NCBI GenBank assembly: GCA_934047225.1
Contig: OW203988.1
Span: 8,404,229 to 8,468,228 of the forward strand
Length of the DNA: 64,000 nucleotides
Direction of reading: 5' to 3'
DNA from: Ypsolopha sequella
Taxonomy: Eukaryota; Arthropoda; Insecta; Lepidoptera; Ypsolophidae
In this document: positions 22,235 through 32,629 of the stretch, piece by piece
Layout of the letters: each line of letters opens with the position of its first letter
How positions within the stretch are numbered: the stretch's first letter is position 1
Made by a program: the position numbers and the translations under genes
The notes under the pieces: model-generated
The model's input: the letters and a program-made list of their open reading frames with translations, nothing else
Database searches by the model: none
Told to the model about the DNA's origin: nothing

Positions 22235-22947
22235 ACTCCAGCTCCAACAGAGAATTCTTGTAACTCCGCACAACGTGTAGTGAACGTCACTAACACACCA
22301 ATAATAGCAGACGTACATGGTCAATTTCACTCAGCACGAGCCCTGTTAGGTTTTATCTCACGTCGCGGTACTCTAGTTCTCATTCGCTCAGAGTCGGCAC
22401 AAGCTGTGTAGGTGCTAGGGATCAACTCATTGAAGTTCAGAACTTCCTCGGGTCAAACAATGATGCAATCACTCACCAGCTCGCGAATCAGCACATAACT
22501 TGGTTCGGCGCTCTGCACGAAATAATACTCAACTCAAGACCCCTCTGCCCGATTTTATCCGATCCTACGGACTTTGACCCTCTCACGGCCGGACATTTCA
22601 TTATTGGTCGTCCGCTCACCGCTCTACCTGAGCAGTCTTTTTACGACAGACCCATATCTGTTCTTAAACGCTTTCAGCTCATTCAAGCGCTCTCTCAGCG
22701 CTTTTGGATTCTCTGGTCCAGATCCTACCTCCATACCCTGCAAACCCGCCCCAATCAGCTCTCCCCTTCCTCCCCTCCTCAAGTGGGTGAACTGGTCCTC
22801 ATCAAAGAGGATGACTTGCCTCCGCTCCAATGGAAGTTGGGGAGAATTCTCCGCACAATGCCTGGCAAGGATGGAGTGATCCAAGTTGTGGATCTGGACA
22901 CAGCCCATGGAGCCGCAGCCCCGGCCCCCCCAGGATGTTCACGCTAG
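22235..22947 (+). pseudogene. BEL/Pao integrase fragment, frameshifted
   Basis: The first part reads RALLGFISRRGTLVLI, a match to the FISRRG segment of BEL integrase cores, then meets a stop at about 22410. The continuation is in another frame from about 22390: VGARDQLIEVQNFLGSNND, HITWFGALHEII, SRPLCPILSDPTDFDPLT, GHFIIGRPLTALPE, then the DUF5641-like C-terminus with ALSQRFWILWSRSYLHTLQ and LVLIKEDDLPPLQWKLGRI. The motif normally DNGTNF before VGA is altered, removing the catalytic Asp. The frame runs into the 3' LTR and stops at 22947. It is inactive and an internal-deletion relic of a full BEL polyprotein. Confidence 0.85.
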
Positions 22948-23380
22948 ACCGTGACGCATGATTCGCACCCGCATGCGGGGATGACCCCCCCCGCCGCGCG
23001 CCGGTCGAGGCGCGCGCGGGCGCTGGTCTCGCTCTGTTCGGATCGACGAGCCTCTCTAGGCGCACGCGCGCGCGCCCGCGCAGCCGACAGCTCTAAACAA
23101 TAGACATTCGCGTCAGCACAAACAATATCGCGTACCTAAAGTGTAGTGTTAATACAAGTGCTGTGTACATCACTCAAACCAGGACATTCAATACATCCCT
23201 GCACAGACGCCAGCTCAACTAGCCAACAAGAAGGCTCAGCACGTCACCGCATCTCCTGTCGGCCCATCGAGAACAACATTCCAAAGCAAGGTCAGTCAGT
23301 TTACCCACAATCTTTTTCTTATCCTGTCTACTCTCCCATTCAAATTCCATCAGCTCTGCATCCTGTAGCCAGCGGCTACA
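22936..23380 (+). repeat. 3' LTR
   Basis: Direct repeat of 20261-20705, same 445-bp length, followed by the TSD copy GGATG. Confidence 0.92.
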
Positions 23381-23385
23381 GGATG

Positions 23386-23717
23386 TATCAATAGACACGG
23401 GCTATATTTTACAAATTTTGTAACTTTATTGATGTTGTTGCATTCATTGTGATATTATCTTTGCATTTAAGTTGTCAATATTTATCATTTAGTATTTTTT
23501 TAAGCGACTGTAATTCATTTAAACAGCTTTTTTGTAAAAAATATTCATCATCATGAGCTCTAAAATATGGCTTATTAAACGAAAATCTCCTAATGGTTTT
23601 CGATTTAACTTTATTAAGTACAAAATATATGGTACTTTCATTTTGCGTTTCTGGGAGTCCTAATAATTTGACCTCGGTTGACGCAAAATGTGCCAAGCTG
23701 CATGGCGGCCGACTAGG
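23386..23717. other. AT-rich flank, possible diverged repeat
   Basis: A stretch around ATTCATCATCATGAGCTCTAAAATATGGCTTATTA resembles 53190-53250. No gene; the 73-codon minus frame at 23475-23696 is not supported. Confidence 0.35.
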
Positions 23718-24153
23718 TTTTTTAGGGTTCCGTAGTCAACAACAAGGAACCCTTATAGTTTCGCCATGTCTGTCTGTCTGTCTGTCCGCGGCTTAGCTTA
23801 GAGACTATTTGTACTAGAAAGCTGTAATTTGGCATAGGCATACATATTGATCACGCCAATAAAGTGGTACAGTAAAATTTTGAAAAAGTTTTTTTTTACG
23901 GTACCTCCCCTACACGTAAAGTGGGGGTGATTTTTTTTTCTCTTGTCTATCTCCTAGTGTGGGGTGTCATTGGATAAGTAATTTAAAAATATTGGGGGAG
24001 TGAGAAGACCATTTTTAGATCCAGGGTTTCGTTTTGTATGGGCCGTTCTTGGAAAGAGCAACTTCCGAGCGTACTAGAAGTTTGGCGCGATCTGTATTAT
24101 TATAGATAATGGTACGGAACTCTTCGTGCGCGAGTCCGACTCGCACTTGTCCA
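23718..24153 (+). repeat. Family G-type repeat, variant with TCTGTCTGTCTG core
   Basis: Begins TTTTTAGGGTTCCGTAG and ends GCGCGAGTCCGACTCGCA like family G, but the interior (GCTGTAATTTGGCATAGGC, GGGGTGTCATTGGATAAG) differs. It is a related subfamily sharing both termini. Confidence 0.7.
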
Positions 24154-24649
24154 ATTTTTATTTTAAGCTACTTAAGGTCGGCCGTCCCTACAAAGTGGAT
24201 TGGTCCTGTTTTATTGTGAGATAAGTTTGCTTGTAGTGGCCGCCCGGGCTAGTATGAGAGGATTGACCGCGCGAGTGATCTCAGGAGAGTCTCGACTGAT
24301 GATGAACTTGAATGAAGTTAGACTGTTTTGTTCGTACGCCACATGTGATGTCAGATGACATAATGACACATCGCGTGGCGTCCATTCACGGATGACTTGC
24401 CATCGACATACATTTACATACATTAAATACTCTCGTACAAATAATATAAGATTTTTCTCAGCCCTTTTGATTATGTAACTTTGTAGGAGCTCTTACACAG
24501 TGTCACGGCACGGTATTACGATATTTTTGTTACCTACAACGAAATAATATTTCGATGGTTACCTATAAATAATAAACTTGATTTTATTGGTAAATTGAAA
24601 AATATCAAATAACAAATGACTACCCTAAATGACAGTAGGCAAATTCGGC
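24154..24649. other. Spacer, nothing recognised
   Basis: No gene, repeat or RNA feature I can support. Confidence 0.45.
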
Positions 24650-24926
24650 CAAGATCAAGACATATTTTAAATGAAAGAACATAAATGTAGTCATCAAGCA
24701 AGCAAAACCCCATCAAAATCTATCCGAGAGGCTTCAAGATATGAATAAAGTATGTATTACAACTTTACTTGAAGTACTTTACGTATTTCAGTTCTTGTAG
24801 TTAACACGGTTTTTGCAAATGTAAATATCTAAACGAATACACGTTATTTTATTTTTATATTCTTATTTTGATGGGGTTCTGCTTGCTTGAGGACTACATT
24901 ATGTCTTTTAATTTAACATCTTGGCG
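24650..24926. mobile_element. Foldback element
   Basis: CCAAGAT ... GTAGTCATCAAGCAAGC ... AACCCCATCAAAAT on the left is complementary to ATTTTGATGGGGTTCTGCTTGCTTGAGGACTAC ... ATCTTGG on the right. The loop is about 150 bp and AT-rich. Confidence 0.65.
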
Positions 24927-25625
24927 GCGCGGCGCTTGGACCAACTCCCATACAAGTTTGCCCACTGTCATTTTCAAATAACCCTTACGTATATGCACTG
25001 CTTATAAAATCCTACTAGTGTCAACGTTATCACTCGGATATAGTAGTAATATTCGAAAAAAAAAAATGTTTGCCCCCATACTTATTCAAAGCCAACTCCG
25101 ACTTAATCAGGCACAGTCCGTGTAATCAGGCTTCGAATAGATATCAAGGCTTCGAACAAAGTTGATTAGGTATCTGAAAATCAATATTCATTATCTAAGA
25201 GAACTATATACATATTGTCGTGTAAACCATATTGTACAGAATTCTTTATTGTACTCGAAAAAATACAATTCGTATGTCTTTGTTTTTAATAACAAAAAGA
25301 GGCTATTACTTATTCCGTGACATAACTAAAACATGAAAACACCACTTAGTCAAAATGCGGCTAAAACAATCATCATAACCTATTACTTCTTGTACGTATT
25401 TGGTTCTTCCTAGAAAATATTGCTTCCTTATAGTTTTGCTTTAAAATAACTGATGGTGTTATTGGATTACCAAATAAATATAACTCCTCATAATTGAAGA
25501 TAAAGATTGTTAAAGAGAACGTAAGATAAATGAAACAGCTTTGCATACCATGGCTTAAGCTGCTAAAAAGGCCCGTTGTAATTATCAGTAGTTGCATCAA
25601 CGGGCTCGGTGCCCTACATCCACCC
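24927..25625. other. Spacer, nothing recognised
   Basis: AT-rich. The 118-codon minus frame at 25373-25729 enters the adjacent MITE and has no family resemblance. Confidence 0.45.
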
Positions 25626-26119
25626 TTAAGGCGAATGGATACGCCAACTGCAATTTGGACCTGTCTTTGAAGGCCTACTCCTCCCACACGGGTGGTCCAA
25701 AAACTTTCATAAAAATAAATGATAGGCATTATAGAGTCACAAATAAATTTTAAGTTTCATAATCTGTTTTTCTATTGTAAGTTTTGACAAAAAAAATCGA
25801 AAGTCATCGAAAGTTTCACATGATTAACACAAGAATTCTCTTACTCCTTCCAAACGCCTAAGTCGATTTTAATTATTATTTCACCAAATTATAGGAAATT
25901 TTTAGATCTAAAAAATTTAAGTTCAAATTTTTTTTCCGTTAATGGCGTCCATGTGAAAAGTATTATTTTCTCCTATTTTGTGCTAGCCGGAGACGCAGTG
26001 GTTGTCGTAACAGCCACTTTTCAACGCACGCTGAAATGAACATTATTTCAATGTCGTTTTCGTTGATATTTGTACTGAAACGCATTGAGTTGCTTATTTA
26101 GCGTCGTCATACGCCTTAA
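25626..26119 (-). mobile_element. piggyBac-like MITE, copy 2 (inverted)
   Basis: TTAA at 25626-25629 and 26116-26119. The sequence is the reverse complement of 300-771 with high similarity throughout (CCACACGGGTGGTCCAAAAA, AGCCGGAGACGCAGT, AACAGCCACT). A 15-bp insertion near the TIR (CCAACTGCAATTTGG) distinguishes it. Confidence 0.7.
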
Positions 26120-27109
26120 CACCTTCACCCAGACACTTGGAAACCGTTTCATTCATTGGCTTCTATAGAACACACTTCATACAATGCTCTTTCTAATAGC
26201 GGTCTACTGCTAACAGTGCAACGGTAACAAGTAGTGCACTGACAACAATGTAAAATATGCAGATGGTTTTGCGCGATTATAAAGTTCGCAAGTTTCTGAT
26301 ACTACCGGAAATGTACCGGTGTTATACAATCACGACTATAAGTACCAAAATGGGTTCTATTACTAACAAAATAAGAGTTAAGCCATATGTTAAAGCCGTA
26401 GAGTGATAGTGAAATCATTATTGATCTGGTAGAGTGTGAGTTGAAATTGTAGAAGCAACTTCGGGAAACTAAAACTTCTGAAATTTTCTCAATTTACACC
26501 CTTTTTACATAATTTCAGGGCAACTGGATTAAGAAAAATTAGCGGCAATTTTTATGTTTACCTAATTAATTACGTTTATTTTCATATTATACAAGAATAA
26601 TATTCAAGAATACCAAATGAATCATTTAAAAGACTAAATAACGTATCAACAAAGAACAAATAAAAATTAGCATGCCAGCCAGATGAATGGCAATTTGGCA
26701 AGATTGTGCAACCGCGAGTAAAGTGACAATAAAGTGTTCTATGAAAAAACGATAATCCCATAGGAGATTGAAAATATCAGAAAACAATTACAAATCTTCC
26801 AAATTCAAGGAAACCGCAAGGGATATGCTCCTGCATAATTTCTTAAAATTGTATAAATTCAAATATTTTAACGATTCCCATTTATTGTCTTCATTGACTT
26901 CATTGGCCGTATAAAAAAACCTCTTATCAATTTTATAAATGCTATAGTAAATACTTATAAAAGATCGGTTTTAATAACTCCCCTCCTGGCCAGTTCTTAT
27001 TTCAAATAGTAATTTTATTTCACTATTCTACAAACAGAAGTTGTTGAGTATGATAGTGGTGAATGCTCGTCACCAATTCGACCAAAAATGAAGTGTACCC
27101 ACAAAGGTA
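26120..27109. other. Spacer, nothing recognised
   Basis: AT-rich, no coding frame or repeat identified. Confidence 0.45.
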
Positions 27110-27310
27110 GATAGATAATAATAATAATTTGGTCCGAGCCGCCCTAGAAAGACGCATGACGACATAAGAATAAATAATAGAAGAGCTTATAAGTATGTCT
27201 AGATTGATGGAAAAGGCAAAGAGGTGGGTCAGGATAGTAGCAGATGGAAATATGCAGTCTCTAGTGTATATGTAGGCGTGAGTAGGTATATGTATGTATG
27301 TACGAGTATA
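27110..27310 (+). repeat. LINE 3' tail fragment
   Basis: CCGAGCCGCCCTAGAAAGACG resembles the terminal coding part of the LINE at 42105-42130. It is followed by GTAGCAGATGGAAATATGCAG and a TATGTATGTATG tail. The 138-codon minus frame at 27023-27439 runs antisense across it and is not a gene. Confidence 0.65.
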
Positions 27311-27498
27311 TGTTCTAAGAGTATCTAACACAAGAATGCGACTTCTCTCTATAAAATATTGACCCGCAGAAAAACGAAAGCTCTTGCAAGAGAAAACAAA
27401 TATACAATCAAACCAGAAAAAAATGATAGCAATAAACAATGTTTTAAAATAACATACTAATACTCGTATGTGACTTGAAGAAATTCTTTTATTTTAGC

Positions 27499-27534
27499 TT
27501 ACATGTAATTCCAAATATTTGGAATTACATGTAA
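27499..27534. repeat. Perfect 36-bp palindrome
   Basis: TTACATGTAATTCCAAAT meets its exact reverse complement with no spacer. Confidence 0.95.
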
Positions 27535-27608
27535 TTTTTATCTCGATTTACTTTACTTATCTGAGGGCACGGTAGTGCCCCCGCTAAGACGAGCCAAGGA
27601 AGGTGCAA

Positions 27609-27857
27609 AGTTATTAGATCTCATGTAGAGCCAAGCCCTTGCTCTACAAGTCCTGACTCTGCAAACCCTACATCTTGGTCAAAAAGTATAACTTGGCCGT
27701 TTCATGGAACTGTTGTATGACAGTAGTAGCTTAATTTCTTACCATAAGTCCATCGGAGTGTATATGCGACAGCCGCGCAACTGTCAAGCTACACTTTTTA
27801 CCCAAGATGTAGGGTTTGTAGAGTTAAGGGCTTGGCTCTACATGAGATCTGATAACT
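27609..27857. mobile_element. Foldback element (AGTTATTAGATCTCATGTAG ends)
   Basis: The left arm (CTCATGTAGAGCCAAGCCC, ACCCTACATCTTGG, AAAAAGT) is complementary to the right arm (ACTTTTT, CCAAGATGTAGGGT, GGGCTTGGCTCTACATGAG). Arms are about 90 bp, the loop about 70 bp. Confidence 0.8.
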
Positions 27858-29359
27858 TTTTAACAGAGAAAGCGTTATGAGCTTGTTAGTCTTGGCAACC
27901 TACTTTACATGTATTGTTTTTGTTGGAATTGTATTTTCTGATCTTTGGCAAATAGTTCCAAGATTCTGATTAATTGATATGTATGTCTATTTCGTATTCA
28001 ACCTCGACTTTTTTCATGACTCCTGTAAATAGCAACCGGAATTAAAGTCCATTTGACCGTGTAAAGTAAAATGCATTTTATTTGACGGCTCAGGTTACTA
28101 CTGAGTTTTTATTACCTAATACAGTCGGATCCATTACTTTTTCTTTTTTTCACGTGCTCTCTGAAATATTATATACAAATATACAATTTAAGAAAAAAAA
28201 ATGTCAAAAAAAACCTAAGATATATTTTGATTCCTATCTGGAAATCGGCATCAGTTGAATATATCGAGTAAAAATTACACAAGAAGCTCAAATAATTAAC
28301 TATATTTTTATACTAAGTACATATATTTTAATATTAACATTCAAAAAATCATTTCCATGCGAGTTTTTGACTGATCCCTAAAAACTGATAAATTAATCTG
28401 GATGTAAATAGACTGCTAGCTTTTAATTAAACCGCATACTCTACTGATCATACTGAATAACATTCCCGAAGAAACAAACCGCGCAAAATGTAGAGTAGTA
28501 GTTTCATAGAGGTTACACTACTTTGGCGCTCGGAAAAAAAATGTACAAAAATTAAAATTAAAATTGGCACAGCTATAATGACATATACATAGTAGTTTTA
28601 TATATTATATTACATAGTAGAAATCATTCACTCATCATCATTCATAATAACATCATATAAATAAAATCGAAGCGGAGCGGAGCGAGGCGACCCGAGTAGT
28701 ATTAAAAAATTCATAATACGGCCCATCAGATTCATCAGATGGCCAATTATACGATATGACTACGACATAAATGCCTATGGATGTTCGAGTCCATAAAATG
28801 TTAACGTAACGATTAACTCCAGTAAGAAAATCACCAAATTTTCGAGTCATCATATATAGTCATATTGGTAATTAACATCATCACAGTTGTCTAATATTGG
28901 TAATTTCTTCAATTTACAAGCGGTTTAGATCGATCGTAAAATATTTTTACACCTACACAGATCGAGGCCAATGCTCCAAAAATTAAGGATTATTCGAGTT
29001 TTTGTTTCTTCAGTCGAAAAGTGGCTAATTAATTTTACGACCAAACCGCGCCGGCATCCATTTGCATAACCCACGAAGTTTGCGAGACTCGGAAAACATG
29101 AAGTTTAAATATCTGGTGTTTTGGGCATTGTTATAATTAGTTTATGAACGCGACTGTACCGTAGCGTTTTGGTGCCAGCTGGAGAATTACCGTGTTACTG
29201 GGAATTTCAAGATACAAACTTAATTTAGTTGTAAATAATTCCTGAATATTTAGTGATGCCTTGGTAAGCTTGCTTTTTTTTCGCGAGATTAGGTTTTTTT
29301 ATGATTTTGTATACCTAAGGGAGTACTTACAAGAAACATTCCCAACTTGTATTGCTCTA
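27858..29359. other. Spacer without supported genes
   Basis: AT-rich. The AGCGGAGCGGAGCGAGGC string at 28669 also occurs at 36206, a short shared repeat of unknown origin. Confidence 0.45.
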
Positions 29360-29629
29360 CAATTGAGGCGTGTGCTCGAACAATGCTGTATGTTATATTA
29401 TGGCGAAAGTTATCTAAAGATGGAACAATGCTAATCTTTGTAACATACATCGTTTTTTAACTGTATGCCAACGTTTGACTACTGCTAAACTTCACTACTA
29501 TTATGATTGTAAAACAAAACTCAGTTGCAAACAATGCCGGTTTTGACAGACAGCATTTTTCCATCAATATGATAACTTTTGCCAAAATGTAACATACTTA
29601 CAGAGTTGTTCAAGCACACGCCTCAATTG
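29360..29629. mobile_element. Foldback element (CAATTGAGGCGTGTGCT ends)
   Basis: CAATTGAGGCGTGTGCT at 29360 is mirrored by AGCACACGCCTCAATTG ending at 29629. Inner pairing includes ACTCTGTAAGTATGTT-like complements. No coding content. Confidence 0.75.
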
Positions 29630-29635
29630 CTTGTA

Positions 29636-29775
29636 TTGAAGAGACCTTAATCCGTCCGGGACACTTTCGCACGCTGTATTTATCTGTTCTTATAGCAAGT
29701 ACCACTTCTTATTGCAGGGATTATAACGATCAACTTTTACTTTGCACATGTGTTAAGAAAAATTAATTAGATAAT
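29636..29775 (+). repeat. Dispersed repeat family F, copy 1
   Basis: About 135 bp (CTTAATCCGTCCGGGACACT, AGTACCACTTCTTATTGCAG, GCACATGTGTTAAG) matching 42363-42502 in inverse orientation with few differences. Confidence 0.8.
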
Positions 29776-29810
29776 TCATTATAGAATTAAATGAGACTTG
29801 AGGATAATTC

Positions 29811-30063
29811 ATGATTTATATAAAAACGGCTCACCTCAATACGTGTTATGATCGGGAAAGCCGACCAGTTTCAGCAGATTTAGACTGCCTTCATCTGGGC
29901 GAGTAAAGACGTTTACGCGACGACGTTACGCCTCACACTGAGGCGTAACGTCGTCGCGTAAACGTCTTTACTCGCCCAGATGAAGGCAGTCTAAATCTGC
30001 TGAAACTGGTCGGCTTTCCCGATCATAACACGTATTGAGGTGAGCCGTTTTTATATAAATCAT
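29811..30063. repeat. Near-perfect hairpin, 125-bp arms and 3-nt loop
   Basis: Arms 29811-29935 and 29939-30063 are complementary throughout as far as I could check, centred on CAC. GATAATTC precedes the left arm (29803-29810) and recurs just after the right arm (30065-30072), possibly a target duplication. The sequence includes CAGATGAAGGCAGTC ... CTGCTGAAAC. Confidence 0.9.
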
Positions 30064-30164
30064 AGATAATTCATGTTCGTGGTAAATTGGAATATACAGA
30101 GATTCAAACGAAATTTTGAAATAATAATTTTAGAGATCATATCAACAAGAAAAATGGACGTATA

Positions 30165-30225
30165 CATACATATATTCACGTCTGTCTCTCAGAGGGGTAG
30201 GCGGAGAGTACATATTCCACATTTA
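30165..30225 (-). repeat. LINE tail fragment, inverted
   Basis: ACATACATATATTCACGTCTG then CTCAGAGGGGTAGGCGGAG is the reverse complement of the tail family at 2740. Confidence 0.6.
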
Positions 30226-30475
30226 CCCATAATACATAATTTGATAAGTAAACTTGTTTCTTTTTATGTACATTTTGGAAGGGTCATTCTATTCTGGAAC
30301 ATTTGGAAAACTTTAGGGGCGGGTTCATAAATTAGGGGTCGTGACGCGGGTTCTAATGCCATCTCTGTCGCACTTGTTAAAAATTGTATACGCTATCTGC
30401 TGTCAGTGTTAGAACCTGACGAAATAGTAAATTTTTGAACGGCTATCAGTATGGTCAGAAGTGTATGTAATTTCA

Positions 30476-30680
30476 TTTTTAGGGTTCCGTACCCAAAGGG
30501 TAACCAATGGGACCCTATTACTAAGACTCTGCTGTCCGTCTGTCTGTCCGTCTGTCACCAGGCTGTATCTCATGAACCGTGATAGTTATGACAGTTAAAA
30601 TTTTCACAGATGATGTATTTCTGTTGCCGCTATAACAACAAATACTAAAAAACAGAATAAAATAAATATTTAAGGGGGGT
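30476..30680 (+). repeat. Family G copy, 3'-truncated
   Basis: AGGGTTCCGTACCCAAAGGG through ACAACAAATACTAAAAAACA to ATTTAAGGGGG, then breaks off before the GAGTCCGACTCGCA end. 30681-31964 downstream holds no recognised feature. Confidence 0.75.
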
Positions 30681-31964
30681 TTTTTAGGTAATTCTCTTTT
30701 TACATCCTTTATTTATTGATCATAAATAACATTTTCCAACTTGGCACGGAACCATTTCTACCTAAAGAAAGATACTACAACGGCCAATAATTCAATCAGC
30801 AGGGAAATAAGTAACCCAGATTGCAATAAATATTAAAGGAAGGGCATCGCAATTAATAAAATCGTTATCATTAACCGATCGATAATCGACAGATTTATGA
30901 ATGAACATTTATTTTTAAACTTCGAACGCATTACGTCATCTGACCCAGAATACTCGACCTTTGTGGAGCTTAATTTTATACAAGTGGCTTTACGTTGACA
31001 GTAGACCACCATTTTGTTTTGTTTCTCGTTCTTTTTGGAGAACGATCTTGATAAAGTACCTGTGAACATGCAAATACGCGATTGGAAATATATATTTTTT
31101 GTTATATTAATTAAGATTGTTTTGATTGTTTTAAGATTACTGGGCTGTTTTAAATATAATTATATTTATTTGGGCTTCAATACTCTAAAATGGAATTATG
31201 ATGTCATTCTTATGTTTTTTTTTTTCCGTAAAGGTAACAGTGCCAAAACTTACTCGACCACGCACCAAGTTCAGGGGATTATCTCGATTTCTTTTTGTCT
31301 CTATTTAAATCATTAGAACTATGATTTATGAATTAAATAAAAGAAAATTGTACGGAATCCGTAAACGTACAAGAAAAAGGCTTTTCCAAAAAAAAAATGG
31401 TTATCTATGATTTCGAGTATTTTTTCCGGTTCTAGATTATATTAGTTCTACTTACACCCATATGCTGAATTTCAGCTAAATAAGCGGAGCCGTTCTTCAC
31501 TACGAACAGACGGACAGACGGACGAAGTTTCGCTATAAATGTTCTGTTTTTTAACAAGACTGTTATTAAATACGTAATGTAAATTTTCAAACGAAACGTT
31601 ACATTACAGAATTTCACGCAGGTATCTTAATTTTTTACTTTTGATGTCCGGCTTATTCGTGTATAAATTGAGAGAACACTGACCGGCGGCATTTCGATCA
31701 TTATTTACTCGCGGCTTTCACGGCACCGAATGTGTTAAATATTTTTTGCCGCGATAATGAAGCCGCATGCAGTTTTGTTTTACATTTACTTATTTTTATG
31801 TTCCGTGTCCGTAAAGCACTTTCGTTCGTCCATCTGTCTTAAATTTATAGAGCATTCTTTGAAAAATAATAATAAAAGAAGCTTTACGTTGTACAAAATT
31901 CTCGGGTTCCGTCAGTGTTAGCTGAAAACTTTTGAATTTGCATTTCTGACCCCACATAATGATT
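30681..31964. other. Spacer without supported genes
   Basis: AT-rich. Open frames at 30833-31069 and 31014-31316 have low-complexity hydrophobic translations and no support. Confidence 0.45.
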
Positions 31965-32463
31965 TAAGAGCAGTTTCGCAGCCGGATTGTGAAAAACCCG
32001 CCTAACACTAGAAACATGTTCAAAGTTCACTCAATAGTTGTTCAACAAAACCTTATTAATTAACATTATATCATTGCAGTATAGAAACGCAGAAAGAAAT
32101 GTATATCTCCTTGCGATGGATAAATCGCCAAGTGTTTAAACATAGAAATTTATTTCTGTCATAAAACCTTATTACCTATGTAATATGTATGCTGCCATCG
32201 CAAAGTTTCCATTGGTTTCCGCAAATTAGAATTTCATAAATATTGAATATAAAAGTGTTGAATTTAAAGAATTTTGAATTTAAAATAATTTTGAAATTCT
32301 AATTTACAGAAACCAATGGAAACTTTGCGATGGCAGCATACACAATACATAAGTAATAAGGTTTTGTTGAACAACTATTGAGTTAATTTTGAATTTAAAT
32401 GTTCTGCTTGGATTAATTTGAAAAAGGCGGGTTTGTCACAATCCGGCTGCGAAACCGCTCTTA
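31965..32463. mobile_element. TIR element 'TAAGAGC' with a nested insertion
   Basis: TAAGAGCAGTTTCGCAGCCG at the left is mirrored by CGGCTGCGAAACCGCTCTTA at the right; complementarity continues inward (AACCCGCC/GGCGGGTT, CAATAGTTGTTCAACAAAACC). The innermost part forms a second long hairpin (GTATGCTGCCATCGCAAAG and its complement). The left arm is split by a 104-bp insertion at 32059-32162. Related ends lie at 33879-33915 and 50165-50216. Confidence 0.85.
32059..32162 (-). mobile_element. Short insertion with 12-bp target duplication
   Basis: AAAACCTTATTA flanks it on both sides (32047-32058, 32163-32174). Removing the insert restores pairing of the TIR element's arm. The sequence matches 50245-50405 in inverse orientation but lacks its middle part, so it seems to be a shortened retroposed copy. 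Confidence 0.75.
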
Positions 32464-32629
32464 GTAGATACTATCAGAGTGGGACGCCATCGAAATATTT
32501 CCTTATTTTCCTGGGATCCTTGTATAATTAATGGACCTTTAAGATCCACAAAATTTACTCGAGACGACTGTCACTTCTGTATAAAGCCTATAAACTGCGT
32601 TTTTTCGCCGCACGAAATTTATCACCTGT
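32464..32629. other. Left flank of the 87-bp array
   Basis: Single-copy-looking sequence. There is no left TIR matching the right TIR that ends the array at 33915. Confidence 0.4.

Larger units (their letters stand above)
20256..23385 (+). mobile_element. Non-autonomous BEL/Pao LTR retrotransposon with 5-bp TSD
   Basis: Two 445-bp direct LTRs (20261-20705, 22936-23380) start TGTTCACGCT and end GCGGCTACA. GGATG is duplicated immediately outside (20256-20260, 23381-23385). Immediately inside the left LTR is TTTTTGGTCCTTCGGCCGGA, nearly the same junction sequence as in the BEL element at 9034. The 2230-bp interior lacks Gag, protease and RT. It holds Pro/Ser-rich repeated sequence, a 46-nt T run, a CTCATTTTCACTCACAC minisatellite and an integrase remnant. 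LTRs of equal length and apparently identical sequence indicate a recent insertion. Movement would need proteins from a complete relative. Confidence 0.92.

Noticed and set aside
27023..27439. 138-codon minus frame
   Set aside because: Antisense to a LINE tail; low-complexity hydrophobic and Tyr/Thr-rich translation from a GTATATGTATG repeat.
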